DNA from: Datisca glomerata
Lineage: Eukaryota; Streptophyta; Magnoliopsida; Cucurbitales; Datiscaceae
Direction: 5' to 3'
Assembly: GCA_003255025.1 (NCBI GenBank)
Contig: QANY01004032.1
Coordinates: 1,247,166-1,311,165, forward strand
Length of the DNA stretch: 64,000 nucleotides
The notes beneath the pieces are model-generated. The model did not search any database and was not told the origin of the DNA. It saw only the letters and a program-made list of their open reading frames with translations. The translations under genes and the position numbers were made by a program. Below, piece after piece: positions 34,345 to 45,659 of the stretch. Numbering within the stretch: the first letter of the stretch is position 1; each line of letters starts with the position of its first letter.

Positions 34345-35156
34345 GTTAGCCCGTAACTTAGAGATACACTTATAGACTATGTTGCAACAAAAATAGGTCT
34401 GAAATCATTCACATCAGTGAGTTTTTTAGGGTAGATCACTTGCAGGATGTACAAGTCAATGGGTTGCTCCCTATTCTCAGTGCCAAGCAGGGTAGTGTAG
34501 GTGCTGAACAATGTGGTTTTTGATGTCATCCCTACTATTCAGGGTAATTTCCTTACTATCATTGAGTTGCACAAGTCTGTATATGATGTTGCTCCTTTTA
34601 ACCAACTTATGAAAGAAAGTTGTGTTGTTGTCACCAAGGCAGATCTATTGGGCTCTGGGTTTCTACCTCAAGAAACTTTCCTCAGCTTGTCTCAAAGAAA
34701 TAAAGCTTTGGAAAGCAGCATGCTCAATACACTGCAAGGCTGGTCTTGAGGCCTATTGAAAAGCACATTTTGGGCAGCTTCCATCTTCTCTCTAGCTTCC
34801 AAAGCTCTAGCTAAGATATCAGAGTAGTGGGATTTGTTCAAAACCTTGAGGGTACATTAAGTGGCCTAGAGCTTTCTGAAGAGGCATTGCATGAGATTGT
34901 GATAACCACTATTATTCCAAGCTTAAGAAACACAAGGTAAAAACTCTTCTCTATCTATCCAGAAGTCAAAGAACTTGAAACTAACAGGAGCTCTGAAAAC
35001 TGGCATTTTAACATGTAAAACACAAGGGCAGTGATCAGAAATACCAAGACTAAAAAAATAACATTAGAGTTTAGAACAAGGAAAGCCAGTGCTCATTCAC
35101 AAGCACCCTGTCAAATTTGTTCATAATGGTGTTGTTAGTCTAGGTGAACTTAAACC

Positions 35157-36180
35157 TGTTGGATCGGGTTTTAAAAAAATTAAAGAAAATTAATGAACCA
35201 AAAATAGTTCGTGGGCGGAATATAAAAAAAATTAAAAATAAATATTTAATCGTTTTAAATTTAAAATCATACAATGATCATACAAATTTAGATAAACGTA
35301 TCAATAAGAGATAGAAATAATTTTTACCTTTTTTTTAATGGAGAATTTTTGATTTGGCGGGATCCAATTTTTACCTCATATAATTTTATTTAATCATGCA
35401 TCTTATCAGTAGAAACACGAGTTATTAGGATTGTCTTAATATATTTTATGAATTAATTTGAGAAATCAATTGCATGTAAACTCTTAGGTTTTAATTAGTT
35501 AAAATTTAGAAATCACACAACTTAAGGGATATAGTAAACTTTAGGATAACTAACTTTAGTAAAAGATTATGACCTAGGCTCTTTAGAAGATTAAATGTTA
35601 AATGAACTTAGACCAATTAGATTAGATTAACTGTTAATTTTACATTTATCGGGTTATTATTTTAACTAGTAATTAATTTAAAATTAATTGATTAGTTAAA
35701 ATAGAAACACATTATCCTAAAATAGTGAGTGAGAGAAAGTTGACATGTCAATGTAATATATGATCTTCATTATTAGTACAACACCGTGAAGTACAGTGAT
35801 GGCCTCAAGATGATTTAGTTTTCATCTTCTTAAGAAATATTTCAAACTGTATCAATATCAATATTGGACTTTTTAAGAAAATTGTGTGGAATTCCATATA
35901 TAACTAGAACAATTTAGCAGAGTAATAACAAAAAAAATATGGAAGGATCGAATAGAAACGAAAATGAAAGTTGGGATATAAGTGTTTAAAAATCCATGAA
36001 CTCGAGGCACGATTATTTCTGGAACTTTAGGGCTTCTGAATGTATTTTCCCTTTATTTTTTATCAAGTAATAATTCTCAAAATATTTATCTTTGACGAAA
36101 TATATCATTAGACATGATTAGACTCAATTAAAAATGTTTGATATAGATGAAATGAGTGGACATAATGCGAAAAAAAATTA
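35157..36180 (+). repeat. LTR-like block sharing its start with 60717
   Basis: Begins TGTTGGATCGGGTTTTAAAA, and the following sequence (AGTTCGTGGGCGGAATAT) recurs at 60760-60782 as GGTTCGTGGGTGGAATAT. The TG start and its abrupt contact with LINE sequence suggest an LTR end. I could not find a matching right end or target duplication. The rest is AT-rich and non-coding. Confidence 0.4.
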
Positions 36181-36233
36181 CCCGACATTTATGCTTAAAA
36201 AAACATTAAGAACAAATTGACTAACCTGTTTCT

Positions 36234-36242
36234 GGCGGGAAA
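36234..36242 (-). promoter_or_regulatory. E2F-type site upstream of the kinase gene
   Basis: GGCGGGAAA on the + strand, TTTCCCGCC on the minus strand, a full match to the plant E2F consensus TTTSSCGC. It lies about 320 bp before the kinase start codon in a locally GC-richer spot. Function is not shown by sequence alone. Confidence 0.5.
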
Positions 36243-36249
36243 CGGGGGT

Positions 36250-36561
36250 ATTTGTAAACGTTTACTTCGAAACTTGCAGTTTTTCATCATTACAGCGGAG
36301 AAAGCTATAAGATGACCCAGAAAATATCAAGAAAAAAAAGTCCTCTGTTTTTCTCATACGGCGTGATTCCAAAGATGCCGGCCATGGGCGGCCAAACTCG
36401 TCTCCTTCTTCTCCAACCCCTCTCTCATCCTCTCTCTCTCCAGAATTCCCCCAAATCCTTTTTTTCCTTCTCTCCCCTCTCATTCTTCATGATCATGTAC
36501 CATATTGTGCTACCTATTGCTCAATTAGCACTTACCATATCCCGCACAAACCCTTGAAGCC
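36250..36561 (+). promoter_or_regulatory. Kinase 5' leader/promoter region
   Basis: The sequence just before the start codon is richer in C/T (CTCTCTC near 36421-36440), as in many plant 5' leaders. It has a frame at 36312-36557 that stops 5 bp before the kinase ATG and could be an upstream ORF if transcription starts before 36312. No clear TATA box is visible. Confidence 0.35.
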
Positions 36562-39500
36562 ATGGGGTGTGCTCAGGCCAAGCCCTCCATGAATTCACCT
36601 GCGTGGGGATTAGAGAAATTAAAATTGGAAAACGGGTATGCTGGAAAATCAGATTTCGTTGCTCATCGAAGATCCACGGGGAAAACACGCGTTGAGGAGA
36701 CGAATCGGCCACATCGACCTCAAGCCAGAAATTATAATGCTAGGGTTAGCAGCGGCGAGGGTCGTCCTGGTAGTGGCGATGGCAAAGATGGTGGGGAAAA
36801 AGGCAATATTCTTACAAGAGAGGGAAAGAGAGATGGCAGTGTACGTCGAATTTCTTCACAGAGAAGTTCATCATCCAATTCTCTTGGAGAAGATGAGTTG
36901 GTCGATGGGTGGCCCAAATGGCTTGTCGACAATATTCCCAGAGATGTACTGACCGGATTGGTTCCCAAAAGTGCCGATTCCTATGATAAGCTTGATAAAG
37001 TAAGTTTTTCTAATCTCATTCTAATTTCGTTTTACATTTTTGAAATACATGCCGATTTTGATACTTTGAATTAAATTCTGCAATGTGGATGCTTTAGTAT
37101 CTGCTGCTTTCTGCCTGGTTTTCCGAAAGTAGTAGTAAAATTTTAATGGCATCACAGTTTTAATTTGGTCAGAAGGAAGCTAGGCAACAGAACATAGTTT
37201 GATATATGCATGCTTGTGCAGGTAGGCCAGGGAACTTATAGCAATGTATATAAAGCTCAAGACAGGAACACTGGGAAAATTGTTGCTCTTAAGAAGGTCA
37301 AATTCGATACGTCAGAACCAGAAAGTGTTAAATTTATGGCGCGAGAGATTATGATATTACAGAAGTTGGATCACCCCAATGTAGTCAAACTTGAAGGGTT
37401 GGCTACATCACGAATGCACCAAAGTCTTTATCTTGTTTTTGAATTTATGCAGACTGATTTAGGAAGAATCATTTCACGCCCTGAAGGAAGGCTTACTGAG
37501 CCGCAGGTCAAAAGATACCCCTTGTTATCTTAAGGCTTTAGAATTGTTGATGCACTGATTTGTTTTCTGTCTTTTGAATCAATGGTACAGATCAAGTGCT
37601 ATATGCATCAATTACTCTCAGGTTTACAGCACTGCCATGATAAGGGAATATTACACCGAGACATCAAAGGATCAAATCTATTGATCGATAAGAATGGGAT
37701 GCTAAAGATTGCAGATTTTGGCCTGGCTAATTATTTTAACCCAAAGTCCAGACGTCGTCTTACAAACCGTGTTGTGACCCTTTGGTACAGAGCACCTGAG
37801 CTACTATTAGGTGGGACTGATTATGGAGTTGGTATTGACCTCTGGAGTGCAGGATGCCTCCTTGCTGAAATGTTTACAGGGAAGCCAATACTGCCTGGTC
37901 GAACAGAGGTAATCGTGCTCTGCATATGCTGGAACCTTTTCTCTTCATTATCAACCACTCTTATCGTTACGGAATTTGGCATTTTAATTTTTCTTGCGAG
38001 ATGTTAGCTTTCGAAACTCTTTAATTTATTTATCTTTCATTCAGGTCGAGCAACTGCATAGGATTTTTAAGTTATGTGGTACTCCGTCTGAAGAATATTG
38101 GAGAAAACTGAAGCTGTCATCAACTTTAAGACCTCCAAAATCCTACAAACCTAGTCTTGTAGAAACATTCAAAGATTTTCCTACGTCTTCTTTAGGTTTG
38201 TTAAGCACTCTTCTTGCACTAGATCCTGCATATCGTGGTTCTGCCTCTTTATCCCTTAAGAATGAGGTAAGTGCTTCACATACTCTATAGCGTAGTCAAT
38301 GTGTTCTGCAAAGTTAGACATGTTATAGCTTAATTAATAGGAAATTAGTGCTCGATACTTTAGCGTTTTATGTTCCCAACTCCTCAAGAAGATGAAAGTT
38401 TAAAATTGGGAAGAAACTGTAAAAAAAAGACTTTGATGAAATTATTGTTTATTTTCCAGCTTCCAGCTTCACATCAGCTTGAAGGTCTTGGATTGAACAA
38501 TTTTCTCAATAATGTCTAATAAGTTTCACTAGATGCAATCATGCAATAGCTATGAGGGCCTTACAGAGATTTACAATACATCACAGAAGGTCTTGCACAA
38601 CAAGATATTTTATTCGTGTAAGATCACCTTGCCAATCCAGATTTTTCCTGGTTGAATGGCATATATCTTGGACAAGTTTTACTAGAAAACCTGCAGTTTT
38701 TTAGCAACCAGTGATAGAGCAGTTCAAGTAGTGGATTTGCAACGCAGACCAATGCGATTATCTTTTTAGTAATTTTCTTCACGTAGAAACTTTGTTGGCA
38801 CTCTTATTGTGTAATTTGAAATGACAGCTTTTACAGTTCAATCACTTTTACCATTATAAGATCAGCATACTTCATGTTATACTGTTAGCCTGCATTGTGC
38901 TTATGTCTCGAAAGCCATTTACATATACAGTAATTTCTTAACAAGAATTTACATACAGAGATATTCAGTCTTTTCAATTTATCAGGGAGAAGAAAGTGGT
39001 TAAACGTTATTGTTTAGGTGAATGCAATACTAAAGGGTATATTGTGCTTGCAGTTCTTCTACACGAGCCCATTGGCTTGTGACCTTTCAGGTCTGCCTGT
39101 AGTTTACAGTGAGGAGGCTGAACTAAAACAAGCCAATGAACTCAGAAAGTATGTTGGTTCTCTTGATTTACAGTGTTTTCCTTACAGCTTGTTGTTAGCT
39201 TTGTTTATTGATTTAAAGTAGTATAGCTATACATACATACATACATATATATACGTATGTATATATTTTCTTTCTTATTTTACATCGATAAAGAATGAAC
39301 TAAATTTCCAACAGAAGGAAAAAGAAAATAATACCCACAAGTTATTTGCTTCTGACTTTAGATTCAATATTCATTAAACGAATGAACATCACATCACATG
39401 CCTTCGTTTGACTCTTTTACAATTTGATTATACACGTATATAGTTTGCTGGTCATTTGTGGAACCAATTGACTGGTTCCTTCTATCAGCTTCAACAGCAG

Positions 39501-41504
39501 AAAAAGGGGCAGACTGCAGAGGATTTTTTTTGAACTTTTGATGCATCGAATTTGCTTCCCTTCTTCCGAAACTCAAAATGGCTAAAAGCTATCCTTCAGG
39601 TTTTATATTCTGGTATGGATTTTAATCTGGAGGGGTTGGCCTAGTGGTTGGGCAAGCGTTGGGACCTTTGCGATAATGCATGAGTTTCTGGGTTCGTAAC
39701 TCATCTCTAGCGTTAATTCTTCAGGGCCACTGGAGGTTTACCCGGTGGTTGACTTCAGGGCCCGTGAGATCATTTATCATTAGTTGGGGGAAAGCCTCGG
39801 ATACGTGCGTTATAAAAAAAATTTCAAAGCAAACATGCAGTAAGTGCAAGTTATATAAATGTATTGAGAAATTACTGGGAGGAGAGGGTTTAGGATAAAG
39901 GATATTTTAGATTTGAGGTTTAGGACCATAGCTGTACGTGAAGTAGGATCAAGTTCTGTACCAGGTTCACTGTCAATGTAGTCCTTCCTTAGCTAACCAA
40001 AGGAACACTAAGCTTTTAAATATATATGAAATTGGCTACATCCTAGCACCAAGTATCTATTCCAGTGGAATAGACCAAAGTAATGCTTCAGTTTGGTCTT
40101 TCATCTTAGAGTTTAAGTGTTTGATGATTGTTTCTGGCTAAAAAAGAATAAGCCACACGAGTTGTTTCGGATTAGGATTTGTTTTTACATTTGTAACGGC
40201 TATGATTCTCATACTTACAGTAAATGCTCATTGTACAGGATCAGGAACTCTAAAATGAAACAACGTTCTCGAACAATACGTGAGCGTAGAACGAAGGACC
40301 TAACCTCTGAAAAATTGAAGGAAGATTCTGTATTTTTCAAAGAGGTAAAGTCATTCAGGCTTAAACTTAAGGATTCCTACTCCTTGAGATCATTGTTAGC
40401 TTTAATGGGATACACTGTATTTCTGATCATAAAAATAGTAAGGGAAAATTCTTCCAACCTCACTCTAGTTTTCTTAAATTAAATGACGTAGAACCCTCTC
40501 GAATTTAGAAAATGACACTTAAATCCAATCAGTTAAAAAATCGTTGATTGCTTTATGAAAGGACCATAATATCCTTGTCGTGTAGACATGACTCGACTAA
40601 TAATTGAATCCAAAAATATAACATCCGACCCGAATGGGAAGAAGATGAAGATTGTCTAGAGTCTGAAAACTGTTTTAGAAGAAGATGGTTTCTGGTTCAA
40701 CACCCACGGTTGAAAAAAAAAGAAAAAATATAATATCAAAATTTACTTCAATCACGTTTGTGTGAAAAAAAATCATATTTGGGTTTATTTGTCACAAATC
40801 TTAAAATTGAGTAGACCTGTATCATTTTCAAACTAAATGAAATGGGGAGTTTGTGTCATTTAGGTTATGTTTGGATCTTTGAAAAATCGGGAAAAAAGTA
40901 AAATAAGAGGAAAAGTAAGTGGATCTAGAGTAAAAGAGAATAAAATTATTAACGTTATAAAATTTATTCGTATAGCTATTTTCCTCTATATATTTTAATG
41001 ACTACAAACAACGGAACTACAATCTTTTACATCTTCCTTACCTTTTTCTACTAATTTCTAAGATCCAAACATAGCCTTAAACAAACAAGAGGGGAGTTTG
41101 GAGAAATTTTCCAAAAATAAGTAGTCAAGTCCATGCATCATTTTGATGCAAGATTTATGTTGTTTCAGGAGGTGGAGAAGAGGGCTGACGCTAATCTACG
41201 AAGTGAAGAGGGAGGTAGTACGACTACTACCAGTACTTCCTCTGGCGTGAACACTGCAAGACAAAAGGAGAGTCCAATTTTCTTGCCATTCTCAGTCCCG
41301 TCCCCTACTAAGATATCCCCACAAATGCAAGACCATCCTGATGCTACAGAGAACTTGCCTCCGTTACCCAAATCCAGAAGATACTCTACCAACCTCAGCA
41401 GAGACAATATCACTTGCACATCGAGTCGGGTCCGAAGGTCCACGTCCACGCGAGAATTCAGAACTTTCTATAAGGAGCAGCAATTAAAACTCTTCGATGT
41501 CTAG
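36562..41504 (+). CDS. CDK-like serine/threonine kinase, IBS1-like (7 exons)
   Basis: Exons 36562-36999, 37222-37506, 37591-37908, 38045-38266, 39054-39148, 40239-40344 and 41169-41504, all with GT-AG introns, join in frame to 599 residues. The start MGCAQAK is an N-myristoylation signal with Cys3 for palmitoylation, implying membrane attachment. Kinase domain about 141-430: glycine loop GQGTYS (148-153), Lys170 in VALKK, Glu188 in the C-helix, HRDIKGSN (263-270), DFG (283-285), activation segment TNRVVTLWYRAPE (299-311). The Ser-rich N- and C-terminal tails match the Arabidopsis At1g18670 (IBS1) group of CDK-related kinases, not cyclin-dependent kinases proper. All catalytic residues are present. 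Intron 5 has a SINE, intron 6 a MITE. It appears intact. Confidence 0.9.
39229..39275. repeat. ATAC/TA microsatellite in kinase intron 5
   Basis: CATACATACATACATA followed by TATATATACGTATGTATATA. A simple repeat prone to length change. Confidence 0.85.
39629..39818 (+). mobile_element. tRNA-derived SINE in kinase intron 5
   Basis: The head has a pol III A-box-like TTGGCCTAGTGGTTGGG (39636-39652) and a B-box-like GGGTTCGTAACTC (39691-39703). A body with CCACTGGAGGTTTACC follows, and the tail is TTATAAAAAAAA at about 39809-39820. This is the layout of plant tRNA-derived SINEs of the Au-like type. No intact tRNA fold is expected. It lies in the sense orientation within the intron. Confidence 0.75.
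40863..41076. mobile_element. Tourist-like MITE in kinase intron 6
   Basis: 214 bp with terminal inverted repeats GGTTATGTTTGGATCTT and, at the other end, GGCTATGTTTGGATCTT on the opposite strand, one mismatch in 17. It is flanked on both sides by TTA (40860-40862, 41077-41079), the three-base target duplication of PIF/Harbinger elements. Non-coding, so mobilised in trans. It ends 92 bp before the last kinase exon. Confidence 0.85.
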
Positions 41505-42520
41505 GCTATGTTACGAGGCATTCGAAGCCGAAAGAGGTTCATAAGATGCTTGTTTTTTTTATCATGAAACTATATGAGTAGTTGAATATAGGAAGTCGCA
41601 TATTATTATTATGTCATTGTTAATCACGTTGGTCATCTCATGGTATGATTTATATGTACGGCAAATGATAATTACAGAGCAAAGGAGGAATTCTCCTTTT
41701 AAATAGATAATTAAATAAATGAAATATCTATAAAAATATTAAATATTATTTTTAAAAGTCATATTTTAACTGTGATCTATAAATTTACACGACTAAATTA
41801 ATTTTATAAAAAAATATCACATACTAATTTTTTAAAAATGTATCTTAACTATTACTTTTTAATAGGTAATTTAGAGTCAAGTACATAATTGAAAAAAAAA
41901 TTAAAGAATATGTAAAAGAAAAACTAGGCATAAAAATTGGTAAAAAATGTAAGATAATGACATTTTAGACAACTAATTTTTCAAATCATATCAATTAAAA
42001 AATGATCATTTATTTACTATTATATTTTTAAACTATTTCTTAACTCAGTACCATGAAAATAATATATATGTTAAAATTTTTGAAAAAGTTTTGCGACGGT
42101 GTCTTACGGTTCTCCCTAGTTAATATCAAGCCCTAGGAGGGAGGAGGGATTAATGGCCTTTCACGGACAAGCCCAATCTGTGAAAACAATCCCGGGCTTC
42201 TACTCCATTCGAACCCTTATGACATTGTCGTGATTCTCGCAATACGGACAATCCCTGTTCATCTTCTCCCCCAGCCCCCAGTTCCCCAAATTCACAAGAT
42301 GCTTGTATGGGCCCAATCAGTCCCAACTCTCGAGTGATTGCATTAGCTTCACTTACTTCCAAATCATTAGTTTGGCCATGGGAAGTGATTGAAATTCCCA
42401 ACATGCCCATTTAATGGAGTAACTCTAGGCTTGAATTTTTATGGCCTCGTTTTAGTTTATCATTTTACTATTATGCTCTTGTAATTACAGACTTATTTCC
42501 TAGGTTTTTGCTGCTAGACG
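41505..42520. other. Downstream of kinase gene; no gene recognised
   Basis: 41505-41700 is the likely 3' untranslated region. 41700-42100 is very AT-rich. 42110-42420 is locally GC-richer and has an 86-codon minus-strand frame, but it has no motif I recognise and no splice context. Confidence 0.4.
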
Positions 42521-42529
42521 GGTTGCGCA

Positions 42530-42810
42530 ACGGCAAAGAGAAGAACGAAGCTTGCGTTCTACAATTTTTCTTTTGGTTTCTCGTCTGATTAGATTTATGA
42601 ATCGCAACTTTTTTGCTCGATTGCTAGGCAAAGTGGATAGAAGAATATCGTGAATTTGGTCCTTATTGCTTTTAGATTGTGATAAAAGAATGAAGCTCCA
42701 TTTCTTAATCGTTAGATTTTTATTTTCTAAAGCGATTGGTTTTATGAATCGCAGTTTTTTATCCACGATCCATTGGCAAAGAAGAAAGAAGAATCTCTGT
42801 GTTCTTCAAT
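42530..42810 (+). repeat. Degenerate ~150-bp direct repeat
   Basis: The block with GATTTATGAATCGCAACTTTTTT, ATTGCTAGGCAAAG and AGAAGAAT (about 42590-42650) recurs as TTTTATGAATCGCAGTTTTTT, CATTGGCAAAG, AGAAGAAT (about 42740-42800). The frame 42666-43052 crosses it and looks like translated A/T-rich noise. Confidence 0.5.
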
Positions 42811-43059
42811 ACACACTAATTTGTCTCATTGTTTATCAATTCTTAAGTTTTATTCTTGATTTATTTTATTTTCGATTTTTCCTCATTGTAATTTATTTAA
42901 TGAATATTGAGTGTGAAATTTGTTGTGAACGTGTAAGTATGTTATTGTTCGCAATTCTGCGGATTCTCCCTCTGTTTTATCCTATTTTTCAAGTAAAATA
43001 TAATATTTTCTATATTTTACGATTTAAAATATTAAAAATAAATATATCATAGCATGTAA

Positions 43060-44940
43060 AAATATTGTAATATCCCAATCATCATTAAGGCGTTATTTTA
43101 TCATTTTAACCCTCTCACACACTATATAAACTACACCCTATCATAACCACCCACACGTCCCTCTTTCCCCCATTTCTTTTTAGGAAGCCCTCTCCCGTTA
43201 TAACTGCTATTCTCTCTTTCTCTTGCAGTTCTCTTCCCCAACGAAAACTCCCTCTGCCTACTTCTTCTTCATTCAATTTCATCTCCATCATCTTGTAAAA
43301 TTCTGTAAGTACTATTCATCTTCATTCTTGCTTTTCTTTTCCATTTTCTTTTCTCTTTTCTTTCTCTAATCAACTTAGTTTTTGATTAATTCATTGAGAC
43401 ATCAATCTGAATTTTTGTTCTCTAATTTTTCAGTAATTTACGTTCTCGTTCGTCTCTGTTTGTTGAATCATTCTTGCATCGTCGCTGTCCATTGATTCCG
43501 GTAAGCCCTTTGATTTGTCTCCTTCTCCCTTTCGACTTTTCTTCTATTTTTCTCTCTGATTTAATTCATGCCCCCTTTGATTTTCGTTTGTAAAAATTCC
43601 AGCAAAACTCTTCCTCTCCAAGTCTTCTCTGTGATTCATCGTTGCTTCTGTCGCTCGTTCGATAAGCTTAATTTCCTTTCTTTCTTTGTTGCCCTCTGTT
43701 CAGGCTGTAACTGGGTCTTGTGACCCGGTTTGTCTTGACCCGACCCGACCCAGATTGAACCGGTTCAACCCAACCACCCGAACCAGCTCGACCCAACCAG
43801 ATCAAATCCGGTCCAACCCAGTAGAACCGAACCGATTCAGACCTCTCGAACCTAGTTGAATTGGTCTGAATCGCTTGATCAGTTTACACCCAGTTTAGTT
43901 TCCACCTCTTTCTGACCTCACTCGCCCTCCTAGTTAATTAAATAATTATAGTTATTATATGAATATTTTACGATATGGGATCTTTAGATTTCAAGTCACT
44001 AATTGTTTAATTTAATTCGTAGCAAACTAGGTTAGTGGATTACATAGTAATTTGATTCATATATTGTAAGTGAAACATATTAATTTAAATTTGTTTTTTA
44101 TTAAATTCTTATTGTTGCTCAATCTTATGATCAAAATTTTATTTATTTTTTCATATCACGATGAAATTATTTACCATGTTATGTATGAGATTATATTTTT
44201 GAGCTATATCGTTCACGTTCATGAACAAGTTATATATCTACTCATTTATATGTAATAATGTGAATTATAAATTTTAACTCAAGTAAAATGATAAATAAAT
44301 AAGAGGTAGATTTAGTCATGTCTTTTGGTTATCAAGTAACCAAATTGTTTAACTCATGTTATCAGCTATACGGTTAGGTGTCATCATGTTCATGTCAGCG
44401 TCTTTAAGGTTCAATTAACCTTAAGCGACACCAACTCAAGTATAAAGTTCAAATAACTTTAAATGACACACATTCCGTCACGTTTATGTTCACGCTATGA
44501 ATTCAAGTTTGTTAATCGCTAGATATGCCTAGCTAGTCGAATTATGATCAAACAAGTACAAGTATCAACATGAGTATAAATACAAATTCAAGTTATATGT
44601 TAACATTAATTCAATTATGTTAATTACAAGTACTTTATTTGATTTAATGATCAAGTGAATGTGTTAAATTAATGTGGCATGAGTTATATGTTTACATTTA
44701 TGTCATGTAAAGTTTATTAATATATGGGTTTACTGACTGAGTATTTTTAATACTCACCCCCCATAGATGAATACTCGTCAGACTGGAGTAGTTTTTTTAG
44801 TATATGCTATGTTATGAATTTAAAAAAGGTTGGTTGTGCAACTTTCATGCCGACTGTGGGGTAAGAGCCAGAGCTTCGTCACAAGTCAACACTGTGAGAC
44901 CCCCCCATGAGTCTCAATCCCTCTCAGGCGAGGCCTTACA
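43060..44940. repeat. LTR-like region with TATA box and ACCCGA-rich tract
   Basis: TATATAAA at 43123-43130 is followed by a C/T-rich leader-like stretch (43150-43280), a low-complexity tract of GACCCGA/AACCGGTT-like words (43725-43880), and later the segment GAGTATTTTTAATACTCACCCC (44738-44760), which resembles sequence seen near the 3' end of Ty3/gypsy LTRs. No coding sequence. LTR ends could not be fixed, so the class is tentative. Confidence 0.35.
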
Positions 44941-44948
44941 TGATAGTG

Positions 44949-44960
44949 GTTTTGATACCA
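44949..44960 (-). promoter_or_regulatory. Possible primer binding site (degenerate)
   Basis: Minus strand TGGTATCAAAAC matches TGGTATCAGAGC at 10 of 12 positions. It may belong to the pararetrovirus fragment just upstream on this strand (TATA box at 45249, about 290 bp earlier) or to the LTR-like region at 43-44.9 kb. Confidence 0.3.
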
Positions 44961-45059
44961 AAATTGCGGAATTAAGTATAATTCAAGTATTTAAAGACTG
45001 AATATTATGAAGCAAGAACTAGTCAACACAAATAATAAAACTGTATACAAAACTTACAC

Positions 45060-45300
45060 AATTATTGAAATTTAATTTGCAACAATTAAATAGTACTCCC
45101 GCTCACTATTTAATGTTGAGAAAAAAGAATAAGAGATTACAAAAGAGGAGGAGAATAAAGCTTTGTTTCAAAATCAATTTTTGTTCTCAAATAGTTAAGA
45201 GTGTAAAACAAGTTCTAAGAAACAAATGGGAGAGTGCTGGTTATTTATAGCCAACTAAAATGGAGTTCACCAGGAACTCATCACTTACCTATACTATTTT
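45060..45300 (-). promoter_or_regulatory. Pararetroviral promoter, second copy
   Basis: TATAAATAA on the minus strand at 45249-45241, preceded by GTGATGAGTTCCTGGTGAAC and followed by CTCTCCCATTTGTTTC. The same series surrounds the TATA box at 4657 on the plus strand. Here it lies downstream of the second viral ORF on the same strand, the position expected for the promoter of a circular pararetroviral genome. Confidence 0.5.
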
Positions 45301-45659
45301 ATTCTACAAAAGTAAAATATTTTACATTTCTACTTTTGATTAAGAACAGTAAAAAGTAAAAATAGTTGCCTAATTGTTAGATAATTAGTATAATTATTAC
45401 AAATAAAGATAAATTATAAAGATTCATTGATAATTGTTATCTCGGTCTTCGTATCTTCATAATTAGTCTGTCATGATTATTGTCGTTGAAAAATCATTGT
45501 GACTATTGTTGTTCATTGGATTCCTTGATAATTGTTATCTTGAATCATCATGCGTTTATCGTTGATTGTGGAGAAGCCACCATTGTATTGTGCTGAGATG
45601 TCATCATGATTCATCAATTCATTCTTGGATTTTTGGTATTTTGTCAAAGGTAAATTATT

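Larger units (their letters stand above)
32225..35156 (-). mobile_element. LINE (L1-type non-LTR retrotransposon), 5' interrupted
   Basis: Minus-strand element ending at an ATAAAAAAATT tail near 32225-32235. From 5' to 3': remnants of endonuclease/linker (35150-34400), reverse transcriptase (34344-33446) and a zf-RVT C-terminal domain (33031-32813). The RT has DNQNAFVLGRRITDN, an IKVDIMKSYDCVSW block and FTDDL at about 33870, the FADD active site with Ala to Thr. There are many stops and frameshifts. At 35157 an LTR-like sequence begins, so the 5' end is cut or interrupted. Confidence 0.85.

Noticed and set aside
34501..34749. 82-codon plus-strand ORF
   Set aside because: Antisense to the LINE linker/RT region; the minus strand carries the family signals.
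36638..36952. 104-codon ORF overlapping kinase exon 1
   Set aside because: Out-of-frame shadow of exon 1, which has the family sequence and correct splice phases.
39629..39705. Possible tRNA gene
   Set aside because: Has A- and B-box-like motifs but no cloverleaf, and is followed by a SINE body and an A tail.
42666..43052. 128-codon plus-strand ORF, hydrophobic
   Set aside because: Crosses a degenerate direct repeat in AT-rich DNA; looks like translated T-rich noise with no conserved pattern.
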